From: Limonium bicolor
Taxonomy: Eukaryota > Streptophyta > Magnoliopsida > Caryophyllales > Plumbaginaceae
Direction of reading: 5' to 3'
DNA length: 64,000 nucleotides
Assembly (NCBI GenBank): GCA_023374045.1
Contig: CM041783.1
Coordinates: 127,349,503-127,413,502, forward strand
Numbering within the stretch: position 1 is the first letter of the stretch; every line of letters starts with the position of its first letter. The notes beneath the pieces are model-generated. The model was not told the origin of the DNA. It ran no database searches and saw nothing but the letters and a program-made list of their open reading frames with translations. Made by a program: the position numbers and the translations under genes. Shown piece by piece: positions 1-14,584 of this stretch.

Positions 1-3000
1 CCAAGCTAACGTGGCTACGACGACTAATTGTCGATAGCATGGAGGTTGATTAAATGCACAAAAATAGTAAATGCTGTAAACAAATCCAATATGAACGATC
101 AAAGTTCACACACAATGAACGACTTAAATGCGTCCCTTAATTAGAGAGTTAGTTATTTAACTCCTTAAGTATGTTCCTCTTAATCTTAGACCAACCTTAT
201 CTCATCTCAATCTTAGTCTTATCTTAATCTTAGCAACAACCATCCTTAAATAAGGAGTGGATGTCACTTATCTTAATCTTAATTATACAAACCATCCTTT
301 AATAGGAATGGTTGCAACTTATCTTAATCTTAACTGAATCTAATCTTAACATACAAATCATCCTTTAAAAAGGAATGATTGTAACTTATCTTAATCTAAC
401 TGAATCTTAATCTTAACATACAAATCATCCTTTAAAAAGGAATGATTGTAACTTATCTTAATCTTAACTTATTCTCAAAATACAAACCGTTCTTGGAGGG
501 GAATGGTTGTAGCCTAAGTCCAAGCCTGGGATTTAGGTGATCCCACCGCACCATCTTAATGCCACCTACCCTGGACGGGGATCCAGCGTAGCTGAGCGGC
601 AACCGGCCCTAGGCTACAAGTCGAAGACAAGTGCTTAGCGGAGGGCGGATCTGATTCAGATACCGTCCCCCTTTTTCCTTAGCATGCATGACCGGAGATC
701 GGTCCCGGGTTTCCTCACTCAAGTTCCAGTTAGTAATAGTCTCAAGACCAGGTTTGTTGGTTAACCTCTTTCGGTTCATATCGTCCCTTATTAGGGGCGT
801 TCCTTAGTCTCACTCAATTTCTTACTAAACATTGGTTAGTAAGTTCTCACGGTATGTGTGTTAGTTTGAAACATCACACAGCCATACAATAATATAATAT
901 ATTCCGGTTGTATGCTTTATCTTGTTTAGTGAGCACACAAAAACAAATAGCACACAAGCCGAGGGACACCTCGTTAGCAAGCAGGTCACAAAAGAACTGT
1001 ACCGTTCACCGTTGGTCGTTCGGCTGCTTACTCTCTTCCGGAGTCCAAACTCCCAAGTCCTAAAACATTCATTCAGTTTAGGTTGTTAATCACTTAACTT
1101 AATATGACTTACTTAACTTGTTTAACTTACTTAATTCCTTAATGATCCCCACCTAACACCTCTTAAGTCTTACAACTTAATCTTACAAACTTAATCTTAA
1201 ACGTTTAAGTTTATACTTAACTTAACTTAATCCCTTAAGTTCTTAGTGTCCTAATCATTACCACCCTACCAAAGGTATACCTTATTACCTATTACCTTAC
1301 TTAGAATTTAAATTTTTATTTTTTTTTGGCCCGACCGAACTTCCGACCGACCTTACCTAAGGTCGGTCCATTCCAGAAGACTTCTCCATTTGAAAATTCT
1401 ACCCCGACCGACCTTGCAAGTCCGGTCCCAAGGTCGGTCCATTCCTGAGAGTTTCCCCGAGGGAAATTTAAGCTCGACCGAACTTGCCAAGTCCGGTCCC
1501 ATGTTCGGTCGATTCCAGAGGCTCATTACCGTACAAAATACATGCCCGACCGACCTTGCAAGTCCGGTCCCAAGGTCGGTCCATTCCAGAAACTTTCTCC
1601 GGTAGTGTAATTTGAGCTCGACCGACCTTGCAAGTCCGGTCCCAAGGTCGGTCGGCTCCAGAACCTTGTTTCTAAATTCTCTTTTCAACTCCTAACTTCT
1701 CCTCATATATCCTAATATGTTATAACCTCATTTGGGCACTTCAAATACACCTTAAGCCCTCATCCAAACACATTAAATCATTCACCAAGATCCACCTTAG
1801 TCATTATGCATTTCTTGTAATAATGCTAACACTTGTAACGTTTTCCTCTAGGTTCTAGGTGGTGGTTCATACTTAATGTAACCACTATGCCAAATGTTTT
1901 CCTTACCACTATAACATCATCTCCCAAGCATCTTTCACCATCGAAAATTCTTTTATGCATTTACTTAAAGTTCCTTCACAAGCTTAAGCTTCCATCCATC
2001 AACACCTTATTTCCTTCCTAGTTGTTTACCAACATTTGCCTAAGTCCGAAATACTCAATTACATTCTCTTGATTCCTAAATCCTTCAAAGTAATGCCTAA
2101 GTCATTATAACTCATTATAACACTTTATCTCACCCCTTTTTCATCAAAACAACCTCTAAGACTTCCTAGTACTTCCTTAGTCATTAAATTCCCTTAGAAC
2201 ATATCTAAATCACCTTAAGCATTACACCATCTCCTTAAACTTATGCACAAGTCTTACACTCCTCATCTCATGATTTTGGTGTGTTCAAAAACACTCACCA
2301 ATCCTCTAATTCCTCCTAGACGTCTCTAGGTCATTCTAAACCTCAAGAACTCCTTAGTTAACTAATCTCCACTCAAATTCCTCATAATGACTCCTAGTAA
2401 ATCCTGGGTCATGTTAATTCACCACCATCACCTAAACACTTATTTTCTACTCAAATTTCGTCATAGCACCTCTAGCATCATATCATGCCCAAACACATTA
2501 TTTTTCCTCATTCAACCATCTCACACACACATCAAGTTCTTTCTCATCACATCTCATCACCAAAACCAACTCATTCACAACAAACTCAATATATTGCAAT
2601 AATCTTAAATTGCATAGCACTAAGGCTCTTAAATGACATGGCTCTTAGGCCCTTAAATGACTTAAACTTAAACACTGAATTTCCCACATATAAAAGCTTT
2701 CAACCTGCAAATACACTCATCAATCTCATAGTAGTTATAATTCTCTTAAAACCCACCTTAAACTTATATTACTAAATCATTCTCATTAGCTCCTTAATCA
2801 CAAGTTCATAAGCTTGTTTAAGTTCTTTTTCTTAGGTTATATAACCCAATACACAATGTAAGCTCTAAGCTACATTGGTACTTATCTAAAACTCATTCCT
2901 TAATCTTAAACCACCATTAGGTAAGCATTTTACCTTGTTTTTTCAAGCTTATCTTAATCTCCTCCTTAGACCTTCTTCTTGCATAGATCTCGGCCACCAC

Positions 3001-4229
3001 TTAAATTCCCCTTGCCAATGTTCTAATCAATATTCAATGACTCATATGAGTACTAAACAATGCACTAATCTCAAGGAATGAAAACCTAGGTTAGAAATGT
3101 GTTCTAAAGCATAAAAGTGGATTATTACCTTGAAGTCTCAAAGTAGACTTGGGCATTGAATGAAATAGGACCTCCACTAGTCCTTGGTGAATAAATCAAG
3201 CTAGAACAAGGCATAAAAACATTGCCCCATGAGAAGGAATTTTCGGCCATGTACAAGAAATGATGGAAACATGGTTTTTCTTACATTTTCTTTACCTTAA
3301 GAGAATGGAGAAGCTAATGAGCTCTTCAAACTTGGTTTTCCTCCATCAATGGAGTTTTCTCATGGCACCAAAATGGAGCTTTGAAGGATTTGAAAAGATA
3401 GAAAGATGGGTCTTGACCTAACTAAGAGAAATATGTGTTTAGTTTTTGATTTGGAGCTAAAATGAGTAAGTTATGGACAAGGCAAGGTGGTGTTGCCATG
3501 GGTGCTGCTCCTACGTGAATGAAGGGAGGAAGAAGATGGTGGAACCGTGTGAAGAGAAATGAAGAGAGAGAAGAAGAAAGGTGGCTAATATAAGGTATTT
3601 GCTTTAATAAAGCAAATAGTACTCTTTTACTTATCTCTTCTTTTCTTCCTTATTTGACTACTTATGGTGACTCATCCTCCCTTAGAAAAACCGGCCTCAT
3701 TATGAACAAGATATTTACGGTCTTGTTTGACCAACTAATTGACTTAAGTTGATTAAAACTTAAACTAGTCACTATTTGGCACTATTCACTAATCAGTGCA
3801 CATATTTCTGAAATTTTTGATTTCCCATTGATTTAGACCTCCTAATGTGATACTAATTAGTAGACATATTGATTAAAGAGTAATGATGGACATTTAGCCA
3901 CTCAAAACTCAATTCTAAGACAATTTCTCAAAAATGTGCTTTAAGACTTCTTAAAGCACATTTTGTGTTTTAACTTGTTTTCAAGCTTAGTTTTCTTTGC
4001 TAATCGATTTAAAATGACCATTAGAATATTACTAAGGTCTTATCATGATATTTGGGTACTCACCCAAGTCTCTCCAAGCTTAGAGCACATTTTTGCCCTA
4101 ATTGCCCTTAAGGCATTTTCTTACGTTCTCCCTGGTTTAAATTGTCTACCAATCTTTCTAAGGCATATTCTAGCCTTACTACATCATAATTTGATGTTTA
4201 CTTAGCATACTTAGGTTTGGGGTATTTCA
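1..4229 (-). mobile_element. Partial LTR of a Tekay-like chromovirus (right end at 4229)
   Basis: The segment is a diverged relative of the LTRs at 46717-50632 and 57072-60952 in the same orientation. It shares the cacacaagccg block near 950, a GACCGACC palindrome array at 1329-1675, the 'cttaggcccttaaatgacatg' type block near 2645 and the terminal AGGTTTGGGGTATTTCA at 4213-4229. Base 1 corresponds to about 430 bp inside the LTR, so its outer end lies left of the window. No ORF in it looks coding. It could be a solo LTR or the 5' LTR (minus sense) of an element extending to the left. Confidence 0.8.
1329..1675. repeat. GACCGACC palindromic hairpin array in LTR
   Basis: About five units of 60-75 bp. 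Each holds a pair of complementary words (gaccgacctt...aaggtcggtc or gaccggactt...aagtccggtc) followed by a ccattccaga-type spacer. The same array occupies the equivalent place in the other Tekay-like LTRs of the window. Confidence 0.75.
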
Positions 4230-5884
4230 GATTGAGTCTCTGGAATAGACCGACCTTGGGACCGAACTTACAAGTTCGGTCATGCCTAAATTTTTGTACG
4301 TAAGTGAGTCTCGGGAATCGACCGATCTTGCGACCGGACTTGCCAAGATCGGTCGGGCCTGAGTTTTCAAAGAGGAAAAAATCTCGGGAATAGACCGACC
4401 TTGTGGACCGAACTTGCAAGGTCGGTCGGAGTAGAAATTTTTGACGGTAATATGTTCTGGAATGGACCGACCTTGTGTAAGGTCCGTCGGTAAGGTCGGT
4501 CAGACCAAAACTTGTAAAAAAAAACAAACAAGAGTGGATTAAATAGTTAACCCTAGGGGGTATGATGAAGGTAATCAAGGATAAGTATGGGCAATAAAAC
4601 ATGTCATATAACCATGTTAAACACTTAGTGAATTTGAAGTTCACTAAGTTAATTAATTGACATTCTTAAACATGTATAGGAGTGACCTACGGTGGAAACC
4701 AGTCGAAGCAAGGACCAAGGTATGGTTTTCTTGTAGTCTGTTGCCTACCGGTTTACACCGGCTTGTGTGTTGCTTGTTTTTCTGTGTGTTTACGACCTTG
4801 TAAGACTTAAGTCATGTAATGAGTTTACCGTTGTTTATACTATTGCGATGTTATGACGTGACTCATTTCCCTTGTGTGTGTCTAACATGACTTACCACTT
4901 GCTTGTGAATTGTTGTTAAGTTCCACTGTTGAACTTCTAACAAGAGCTAACTTGGGAGTGAGGAATCCGGTTGTCCGGTCATGCATGTAAGTTTAAGAGT
5001 AGATATCTGTATCAGATTCGACTTATGATGTTAAGATTGTTCTCCTTTATGTGGCGTTTGATCTCCCGCTAGCTTCCTCCAAAGCTTACCTATTCTGACT
5101 TATGATCGGTTTAGTGGGAACATGTGTTTGTGTGGTGTGCTCGGGTCACAATATCCGAACCATCTGTGACTTAAGTTACTCGTTCGACTAACAGAACGGT
5201 AATGAGTGTGTGTAACAAGCTTAACATGAGGGTGAACCATTCTCTAGGCTTCTATGTTGTTTAACCTTCTTGGTTTGTTATTGTGGAAAGTGTATTCACT
5301 ATGTAAGTGATGTTGTGCTATGCAATATTGTTGCTATGCCATATGTATATGTTATGTGTTAAAATGAATGCCATGTCATCATGACAATTAGTTGCGCGTA
5401 TCCCGGTAGCTGATGGGCTGCGCGTTAACCATACCAGCCAAGCGTTGCTGACCCCCTCGGGGGCTCCATATTTTTACTGCAGGATAAGGATCGAGGAAGC
5501 GGAATGGCTATAGATTCTAGGTTGTAGAATTACTTTTGGTTATTTTGGATGTTGAGCCCGGGATGCGCGTGTGCTCCCGTGGCGTTATATTTTGGTACTG
5601 TTCGTGTTACAGTGACGATCGTTTACAGTTGACAGTGGAGTTTATGTGTACAGTTTACAGTGACGGTTTGTATTAAATACTTGGTATGTTGGTTATGTAT
5701 ATATATGGTTGTTAGTTCCTAACGCTCGGGAGTCTGTTCATCAGACCAGTACACTTGTATTTATTCTGCCTTGTTAACCACGTGGGTGGTTGACGGCGTT
5801 GTAGCACCGAATCGTTTAGTTATTGTTTAGTTGTTTTTCCGCTGCGATTTCATTTAATGTTAAGTGTGTAGTAGGGGTGTTACA
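4230..5884 (+). mobile_element. 3' portion of a Tekay-like LTR, plus sense, truncated on its left
   Basis: This is the reverse complement of the left part of the 46717-50632 LTR: it shares the gcctaccggtttacaccggcttgtgtgt block (near 4743), the GAGGGGGTC-type block near 5455, the cacgtgggtggttgacggcgttgtagc block near 5778, and the end aggggtgttaca at 5884. It begins abruptly inside the hairpin array and has no upstream half, so the LTR was probably interrupted there by the element ending at 4229. No primer-binding site follows 5884, so it is a 3' LTR or a solo LTR. Confidence 0.75.
4240..4505. repeat. GACCGACC palindromic array (inverted copy)
   Basis: Four units of the ctggaat-agaccgaccttg...aagttcggtc type, equivalent to the array at 1329-1675 but in opposite orientation. 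The break with the neighbouring LTR falls at the edge of this array. Confidence 0.65.
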
Positions 5885-8800
5885 AATCCTAATTCCCATC
5901 TCAATCACTCATACTCTTCGTGGCCACCTGTAGAACAATCCGTACCTGCAAGATGAAACCAAGCAACCCACCCCGGGAGGGGTGAGTCAGTTCCCTGGAA
6001 TCGAACTGGTACAACTCTCCAAAACAAAAGTTTTAAAACATAACTCTTAAAATAAACAATAACTTGAAGCCAAACGCTTAAAACAAAAACAGAAGAACGA
6101 GGCACATCTAAATCACCAAGTCAAAGGTAACAAGTCAAGGATAAGGATAAATAACAAGAAAGTAAAGTTAGTCAATTAAAAGAAACCACATCATAAGTCA
6201 GTGAACATCCATTGCTCGTGTTAGATTCAGTTCCAATTAGCAGTACAAAGACCCAATTAGTCATAAGGACTAGGAATGGAAGAAGAGACCCAAGAACCAT
6301 AACTCAAGAGTGGAATAAAACCAATTGGGAGAGATGGCCCCCACCGCCAGTCAGTTGTCACAAGGACGAGGTAAACAGATCTCCGCTGTCAGTTGTCCAT
6401 ATGGACGAGGTATAGCAGACCTCCGCTGCCACCGACCCGTTCTCAGTCATCGGTGAAAAGTGAGTGCACCACTTATTAGAAATAATCCATACCCAATACC
6501 AAGATTGACATTTTCCCATATTCCCACTAGATTATTAACTATACAAGTGCAATACCAAAACACTCAGTCCTACAGAGTGCAGAGGCGTAAACCCTTAACA
6601 GTCAATATCTAATGAGGCAACCAGATAAGAAGAACCAATGATCATGTGAGGTGTACATCCAAGGCTCAGTTAGTCACATCAAGCTGAGTTAGTCACACAA
6701 ACAGTTTCCTTCCGAGATTTGTTCAAGCTCAGTTAGCATTTCTCAAAACATTCCATAAAGTTTGTCACCAAAAGTATCTGAGTACGAGAAATCGTACCTG
6801 GTATATGTAGAAGCAATAATCAAACTTGAAAATGCGAACTACTTCCACTAATCACCTATAATCAAAGTATTCCAAGCATTGATTAGTTAAGGCACTATAA
6901 TGCTACACATCTTTCATTCTTACTAGTCTATAGTTTTGATTTACAATTACTCTCTCCTAAGGATCTGGCTAGATCTCGTAATTAAATCTTTAATGTATAT
7001 TTTAACTTATTCCATTTACCTACTCCTGAATATAGGTTTAGCTTAGTTAAACTCTTTAATTACGCTTGGCTAACTTACTTTAATACCTATTTAAGGTTTA
7101 GGATATGTATTTCCCCCTAATAGTCCACCTAGATGTCACATTAACATTTAATATTTTTAATTGTCACGTATGAGTTAGGTTTATCCTAATTTTTCCCTCT
7201 TATTATGTTTCCCATAAGGTATGTTACTTCTTTTATTTACTTCTAATGTATTTATATACACGCTTATATTTTCCTTAGGATTTATCCAAAACATTCTTTA
7301 AGAAATTCTTATTGTATTTAATTATATTTAATATCTTTTAGACATATCCACAACTGATATATGGTTTATAAAATAAAGTATTTTCCTAGTTTTAATTAGC
7401 ATATTAACCCCCATATTATATAATAAAAAATGTAGTAATTTAATTCCTTGATTTAATTAAGTTCTATTTTATTTTCCCATATAAGAAATAGATATATAGA
7501 TATATTAACATATATATATGTAACAATTTTTACTTCAACTTAAAGTTAATACCCAAAAATATTTATCACAACTTCTGTATTAGATGTTAACTTAGTCTTC
7601 TCATATTTTCCCAACCTAAAAAGTTATTAACAGAATACTTTAATTTGTTACATTAAAAACCTATTATTAGAGATAACTTATGGAAAAACCTTAGCATTAC
7701 AATTTTTAAACCTATTCCCCTTGTCCAAAAATTCTCAAATTAAGTAGATAGTAGCTATAACATTTAGGAATATTAAAATTTTTATTCATAAAAATATCCT
7801 TTTAAATTATCCAAAAAATTCCATAATACTCGTAACTTACAAAATCATAACTTACGTTTAAAACACTCAAAACACATATTAATTTACATCAAAATAAACT
7901 AGATTTTACAAGGAATATGGTTAAAATTTCAAGTCAAAATACATTCGGGAAGGCCATTAAATAAATCTAGCAATTTAGGACTTTATTCTGGAAAACATAT
8001 TAATTTATTACAACTTAAACCCCCATGATATAATCGGCCGTCCATTTCTATTAACACAATCGGACGGCCTACAGCTCGCGAGTTCATCAGAACCTCCCAA
8101 ATCGCACCGAGTACTAATCCTTGATATCTCACAATCTAAAAAACGAAATTCATATTCTTGTTTCTATCGATTCGAAATTAAATTCCGGTTCTTTAGTACC
8201 GATTTCCCTAATTATCATGCAGAATTGAATTTCGAATCTGGGTTTGAAGTTAGGGTTTATATTTTTTTTACGGTTTGATTCGACAAATTCCCCTTTGTTA
8301 ATCCGTAATAGACTAAAATTGGCATGTGGGTTTGACCGATAATGAAGTTACGATTGGCAACAACAGAGCAATTTGATCAGAAACTCACCGGAATTGCATT
8401 AACGGGGAGAATCAAATCGGAAATTCTGGAAACTTGTTATTTTATGTGCAGTTCGGGTATGCCACTTCTCGAATCAACTCGCGCCAACTGAGAGGGATTT
8501 GATTCATGAAACCTACCACAATCCAAACTAGACATGTAACTCTAGACGTTAGTGGAAGAATAATTGAATTTGATGAACTAGGGAGAATGTTACAGATCTC
8601 ACAAGATCTGTGTTTACCTAGTCGGTTTCGGAATAAACTGGGCAGAAAAACCACCGTGATCGAGTAGGCAACTTTAGACAGCGTTATCTCCCAAACCAGT
8701 GCGAATCAGCCATGGCCATTAACATGAAAGTTGTAGAGGGATTAGAGATCTTCAAAACAAGCTGAAGAACACGAAAGTTGGCTGAGAAACGAAGCAGTTA

Positions 8801-9447
8801 TGGCGAGACGAAGTTTACCTGATTCCAGGAAAAACTCGAATTCTGGGTTACGAATTCGCAAGGAGGAAACTTTGGATCAACTTTCCGGTCATTGTAGAAG
8901 GATTTAGATGGTGTGTGAGTAATGATTGGAAAGAGGAAAGATAGGAGAATCGAATGAAACAGACGACATACCAAATGGTGAAGTAGAGAAAAAGATATAG
9001 GCATCTAAAGATCGACCCATGACATGCCAAAACTGAAGGAAACTTAATCGATTTAGCTAACTCTAATGCTGACTGGGCGCAACACGTGTCCCGAGGTGCG
9101 CGGCTGAGTCAGCTGGCCCTGGACACGTCAGCAACCTCCAAAATTTTGGCTCTAAGCTTCAATTTATCATAACTTTGGCTAGGATGATCCGTCTTTAACG
9201 TTCTTTTTATCAATCTTCTTGGTTTTCCATAACTTTTTATTGGTGTAGTTTTCAAGGCCTGATTTGACCATTCTCAAAAAGTAAATCCTAGCAAGGCTTT
9301 TGAAGCTTTAAGGTTTCTATGATTTTATTTTGACTTTTAAGCCTTAAATCAATGTTCAAAATATTTCTAAAATCTTTATAATATAATTGGAGTATCTTGA
9401 AAATTTCCCAAGATTTATTGACTTATAAATCTCACTATTAAATTCCT
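5885..9447 (-). other. Decayed LTR-like relic without genes
   Basis: No credible ORF. The left third has short blocks in the order seen in Tekay-like LTRs: acctgcaagatgaaacc near 5944 with a gggaggggtgagtc block, and a cgagaaatcgtacctggtat block near 6785. A 48-bp stretch near 6545-6595 (aagtgcaataccaaaacactc...) recurs inside both LARD interiors at 21465 and 40523. The middle is very AT-rich (7100-8000). Around 8030-9110 the composition changes to UTR-like sequence ending in a GC-rich block (cacgtgtcccgaggtgcgcgg). Element H inserted at 9448. Identity is tentative. Confidence 0.4.
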
Positions 9448-10193
9448 TGTAACACCCCAACCCGAAATCCAATAACCTGAACGATGATAGCTCCCAAAGA
9501 TAACTAGAAATTGCAGCGGAAAATATATACATAACAACGGGTGGTCGCTACAACCGCTAGTCACCCATGTTGACTAACAAGGCTAACTCCATAACAACTT
9601 ACAAATGATGCGGTATGAGCGCTGAATACAAACCTCTTAAAACAACAAAAGTCGATAATAAACATACAGTACCATAAGATGACACCGGTGGTAATAAACC
9701 CCTGTCTTAATTCTACCCCACCTACACTCGGTCGGGCAATCTCTTCATTCTTCAGGTACCTGGAATTGTTTAGCCATGAAACGGCTCAGCAAAATAATTT
9801 ACCGGTATGAAATCGTGCAGCCCACAAGCTACTGGGCCACACCAACTATTTTGTCGAATACATGCAAGTCATTTTTATAAAGCTGTAAATAAACATCATA
9901 ACATAATCATAACAAGCATCCATACAACGATAACAATGTCACACAGAACAAGACGGCAGAAGGTCAAGTTAGATGTCTTGTATTTAATCAACAGTAGTCA
10001 GATCCTCACGATGGGACTAACATGTATATAAGAGTACTTCACAGCAATGGAGGTATTGTGACCTCGTTAACCTCCTTCGTGGAGTAAGATAGTCGGGTAT
10101 GATAAACCCTTAGACGAGATGGGACTCTCGTACGTTAGGTGGGTAATTAGTCCCTCAAAAGATAACGTAGTTAACTCCTGCACTATGGAAAGG

Positions 10194-10346
10194 TGGGAAT
10201 CGAACCCTCGAGAGGAATAAAGTCTTCCTCCCCACCCGAACTGTTGGGAATTGAACCCTCAAGAGGAATGAAGTCTTCCTCCCCACTTGAACTGTTGGGA
10301 ATCGAACCCTCGAGAGGAATAAAGTCTTCCTCCCCACTTGTACTGT
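10194..10346. repeat. Three 51-bp tandem units each with a Pol III B-box-like word
   Basis: Units start at 10194, 10245 and 10296. Each begins tgggaatcgaaccc (middle copy tgggaattgaaccc), so the minus strand reads GGTTCGATTCC in copies 1 and 3 and GGTTCAATTCC in copy 2, matching or nearly matching the tRNA T-arm/B-box consensus. No A-box or cloverleaf is apparent. Confidence 0.7.
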
Positions 10347-13300
10347 TCCGTCGCGACGTAAATTGTATAGGAGACGACCTGTGACAAGTACAACTCCGGT
10401 AGCATGCATGGCCAGCTCCAACTGGGCTCCTCGTTCTCGTAGTATAGAACTGTTAAATGTCACTCAAGGACAATGATCAAGAACACAATGTGTATTGTCG
10501 GTTGTCACATTTAGGACAACGACGTTTGTTATAAAGTGAAGTTAGTGAGAAACTTGAGTACAAGTTCTCGGTATAATAAAGCGCAGGTATTTAATCCACT
10601 GGTAAGGTAGTGTTGCATGCGTGGGACATACACGTTACAGTTTGCAACATCACACACATAGAATAACACAACAGTGCACAAGAGTAATACAACATTTTAC
10701 AACAATTATCTTGGTCGTTATTTCAAACAACAGATAGCACACAAGCCGGTGTAATCCAGTAGAAAGCAGACTGCAAGAATTCCATACAGTTCACCGTAGA
10801 CTGTACTTGTTTAGTTCTCGGTCAACGTTTGGTCAAACAATGTCCTAGAATAGGATTTATCTGAGAGTGTTAATTTATGTAACTCTCGTATAATAATTTC
10901 ATTGATTCATGAAACGATTTCATATTCGTTATTTCACGTGAGGTTTATTTCCTTATACTTAGGTAGTTTCTTTAACCTCTTTTCCTTATTATTATTTAAG
11001 GTATTTATATATTTACAAAACATGTAGTCCTAATTTATAAGACTTATATTGTGTGGTAATTTCTTTTAATTACCTCATGATTGGATGTATAACTTATTTG
11101 TTATTCCTTTTGACTTATCTTTAAATCCTTTAATGTTTATAACTATATAATCATGTACCATTTATGTTACATGTTTTACCATTGTCCAAATGACATAGTA
11201 ACTTATAATTTTATCAATGACATTTATTGGTCACATGTTAGTTAATTCTCCCCTTAACTTTATTTTTTAAAAAAATATACTATAGCTCCAAACATTATTT
11301 GGTGTTTCCACATTAGATCCCTTATATTCTTTTCCTTTTGATTTACTTGGAAATCGAAAATATATATATTTCATACACATGTATTATTTATGATACATAT
11401 ATATAATTGTCTAAATAACATAACCACTTCATAAGTTCTCAAATTATTTTTACATGTCGCACATGGGCATATTTTTCCCATATCTTTTATTAATTATAAA
11501 CTAACCCCAATAATATTATTTCTTTTACAAGTAAATTACTTGTACTTGCATACCATATAGTTTTAATTTCATAAATCCTTAAATCATAATTTTTTCTAAA
11601 TTTCTTAAATATCCATATAGGACCTACAAATATTTTTAATCCCACAATTACATCATACTTTTCGGTTATTATGCTATAACCTCATTTATTTCATAAACTT
11701 TACTTTATACTCCAAAATACATTATAATACATAGTTTCATTTCCTTAATTAATTAATTCACTAAACCACCATTACAAATTCGGTAATTATTATTTGAACA
11801 CCTTAACTTTTATAATTCACCAATTAGCCACATTCATTTTCGGCTATGCCATGTAATTTCTCATAATTACATTTTTACCTCAAAACCTTATAAAAGTTAC
11901 ATATTAACTTATAAAATATAGTTTTAATATTTAATTTCCTTAATAACCAAGTGGACCCTTATTTTTCCACAAATTGTGAATTCGCCCCATATAAAATCTG
12001 GTTTTATATTTAAACTCTTGTAAATTACATATTCACCCCAAAACTTTTATAAACTTAATATTTCATGTCATAAATCATTTTAACTCAAAGTTTTCAGTCA
12101 ACACTTTGACCATAGTCCAATTTCATACTTAATATATTAATATACTCATAAACTTATATGAATCTCGGCTTTACACCAATCTTTCCATAATTACAAAATA
12201 GTCCCAAGACTTATAATAGTTACTTAATAACTTATAAACTATAGTTTAAATATTTAATTCCTCAAAATTTCGGAAGTGAACTTTATAATTCTCTTAATTA
12301 TGGATTCGCCCATATTCAACTCCAAACTTTCATAATAAGTTTTATAAATTACAAAATAGACCAAAACTTTATAAATTGTTATTTTAAACACATGTTTAAA
12401 TTATCTAAAATTCATAAACTTTAATTCCTAACCTTTTATTATATCATATTTATTCCAAAGAGACCTTTTTCTCTCGGCTTTTACCATATATACACCAAAC
12501 TTTCCAAAATTTGCAATTTAGCCACATAACTTAATTAATTAGCCATTTAAGCACTAGTAAAATATTTTTAACTCTCCAAACTTTATAATATAAGTTTATA
12601 TACATAAGTAGCTCATTAAAACATATTCTTCACTGAACCAATTAGGCCATAATTAATAAGATACCATATAGTATATAAAAGTAGATTTATATGTCAAAAT
12701 AATTATACATAAATTCATATGAGTCATATAACTCGTGTAAAAATTATTGTAATGTCTTAGATTGATTCTTAGCTCAAAATAGAGCATTTTTATCCTTGAC
12801 CATTCGGTATGATTCAATGTTTATCCTAGGTAGATTTTGTGACACAAAAATGTGTCTTAAGGTGATAAATTTACCATGTATGTTATAGACTATGTTTTTG
12901 GCATATTGTACCATGTAGCTTTGGTTTTAAACACCTAGGAAGGTGTACATAATTTTTACACAATTTTTAAGAGCTTAAATAAGCTTAAAAAAATAAAGGT
13001 TTACTTAGTAAACTTACTCCTAAATAAAGGTGGTTAAGTGCTTGAACTCATCTTGAATCTCCAAGCATTCTCCAAAGGAATCTTGATGCTCCACTTCGGT
13101 TTTATGCAAGAGGTGAAGGTGTTTAGGAGTTAGATCTTTAACAAAGATCTTAAGTAGATTTGTAAGTAGTTTTTCAAGGATTTACCTTAAGCTTTTCTCC
13201 TTAGGATTTCGGCTCACTTAAGGTGGATGAAGAACAAACTTTCCTTCATGAAAATGAAGAAGAAAAGAACCTTAGAAGAAGTAGAAATCGGTTGCACACA

Positions 13301-14584
13301 AAAATGTGCTTTAAGGATTTTCAAGCATGAAAAATACCTTAAGGTAACTTTGAGATGCTCCTTGGATTAATGTTGATTTAGACAACCTCCTTGGAGTATA
13401 TTTTGATGCCAAATTGCTATGGTTGTGCTAGGAAGAGTTTTACTTCAAGGCTTGACAAGAAATGCTAGGAAATTACCTTAAAGATGAAGATAGAAGTTAA
13501 ATCTCCATTAATGGACTTAAGAGCTTCAAAGGAAGAAGATGAAAGGAGAAGAGAGGAGCCTTACCAACCGGTTGCAATGCGTGAGAGAAATGAAATTGCA
13601 ACCGTAAGTCTTAAGTCATGTTTGCTTGATTTTTGTTTTGTTAATTTTTAATGTCAATTGACTAGTCTTTTCATTAGTTTATTCCATAGGTTATTGGATC
13701 AGTAAATGCCCATGTTATATGCATGTGTTCGGCCATGTGGTGTGACAAGGCAAGGTGGAAGAAAATAATGTGAGCTAGAAGACAAGGAAATTTAGGTAAG
13801 TTTTGTTCCTTTGATTTTTCTATGTTATGCTTGTCTTCTTATTCTCTTGTAGGTGGACGAATTCAAGGGAATATTGGAGCTTATCAATCGGCAATCAAGA
13901 GCCAAGGACAAGCAAGGAAGGTCACTTGAACTTTAAGAAATCAAAAAGGTGGAATAAGAATCTACTTTTTGCTTTTAGCATTTTGTTTTTGTTTAGCTAA
14001 CATGGCCTTGTTTCCTTGCATAATTTCGACAGCTTGGAGGTCAAATGAGACCTACATTCTTTGACATTAAGTATTATAGCACATGGGAAGGTGAGTCACC
14101 ATGTCTTATGCCTTTTATAAATTTTTAATGTAAGTTTTATACTAGTTTTTGGACTGAAAATCGGCCCCTATAGAGCACCTTGTTTGACACTGCCTTTAAT
14201 TGATTTAGAGGGTCATTTTAACCCTATTTAAGATTCTTAATTCGTGGCATGTCAAAAACTACAAGGTAATTGCGTAAAACGCGTTTTAGTGACACCCGAA
14301 GGTGCGTTTTTGTGCTCTAAGGAAATTTTGGGAAATAACTTGTCTTTATGAGTTCTAAGTGTTTATAAACACTTATTATAGTAAATAATGATATATTAAG
14401 ATGTTACATTGAGTTATATGGGGTTACATCAACCCATGACATAATTTACGGGCCATCGGGACACTCCCGGGCAAAAAGGAGCGTTAAGAAATCCCCCTGA
14501 GGTTTTTGTTGAATTTTGAGAAACCACTTCGTGTGTTCTCTTTAGGATGGTTAGTAATGATGTTAGGAACTCTAAGAATTAATT

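Noticed and set aside
8040..9110. Promoter and 5' leader of a host gene
   Set aside because: The GC and UTR-like look is suggestive, but no coding exon or splice pattern follows on either strand; it is more likely part of an LTR relic.
10194..10346. Possible tRNA genes
   Set aside because: Only the B-box-like word is present; no A-box, anticodon arm or acceptor pairing can be drawn.
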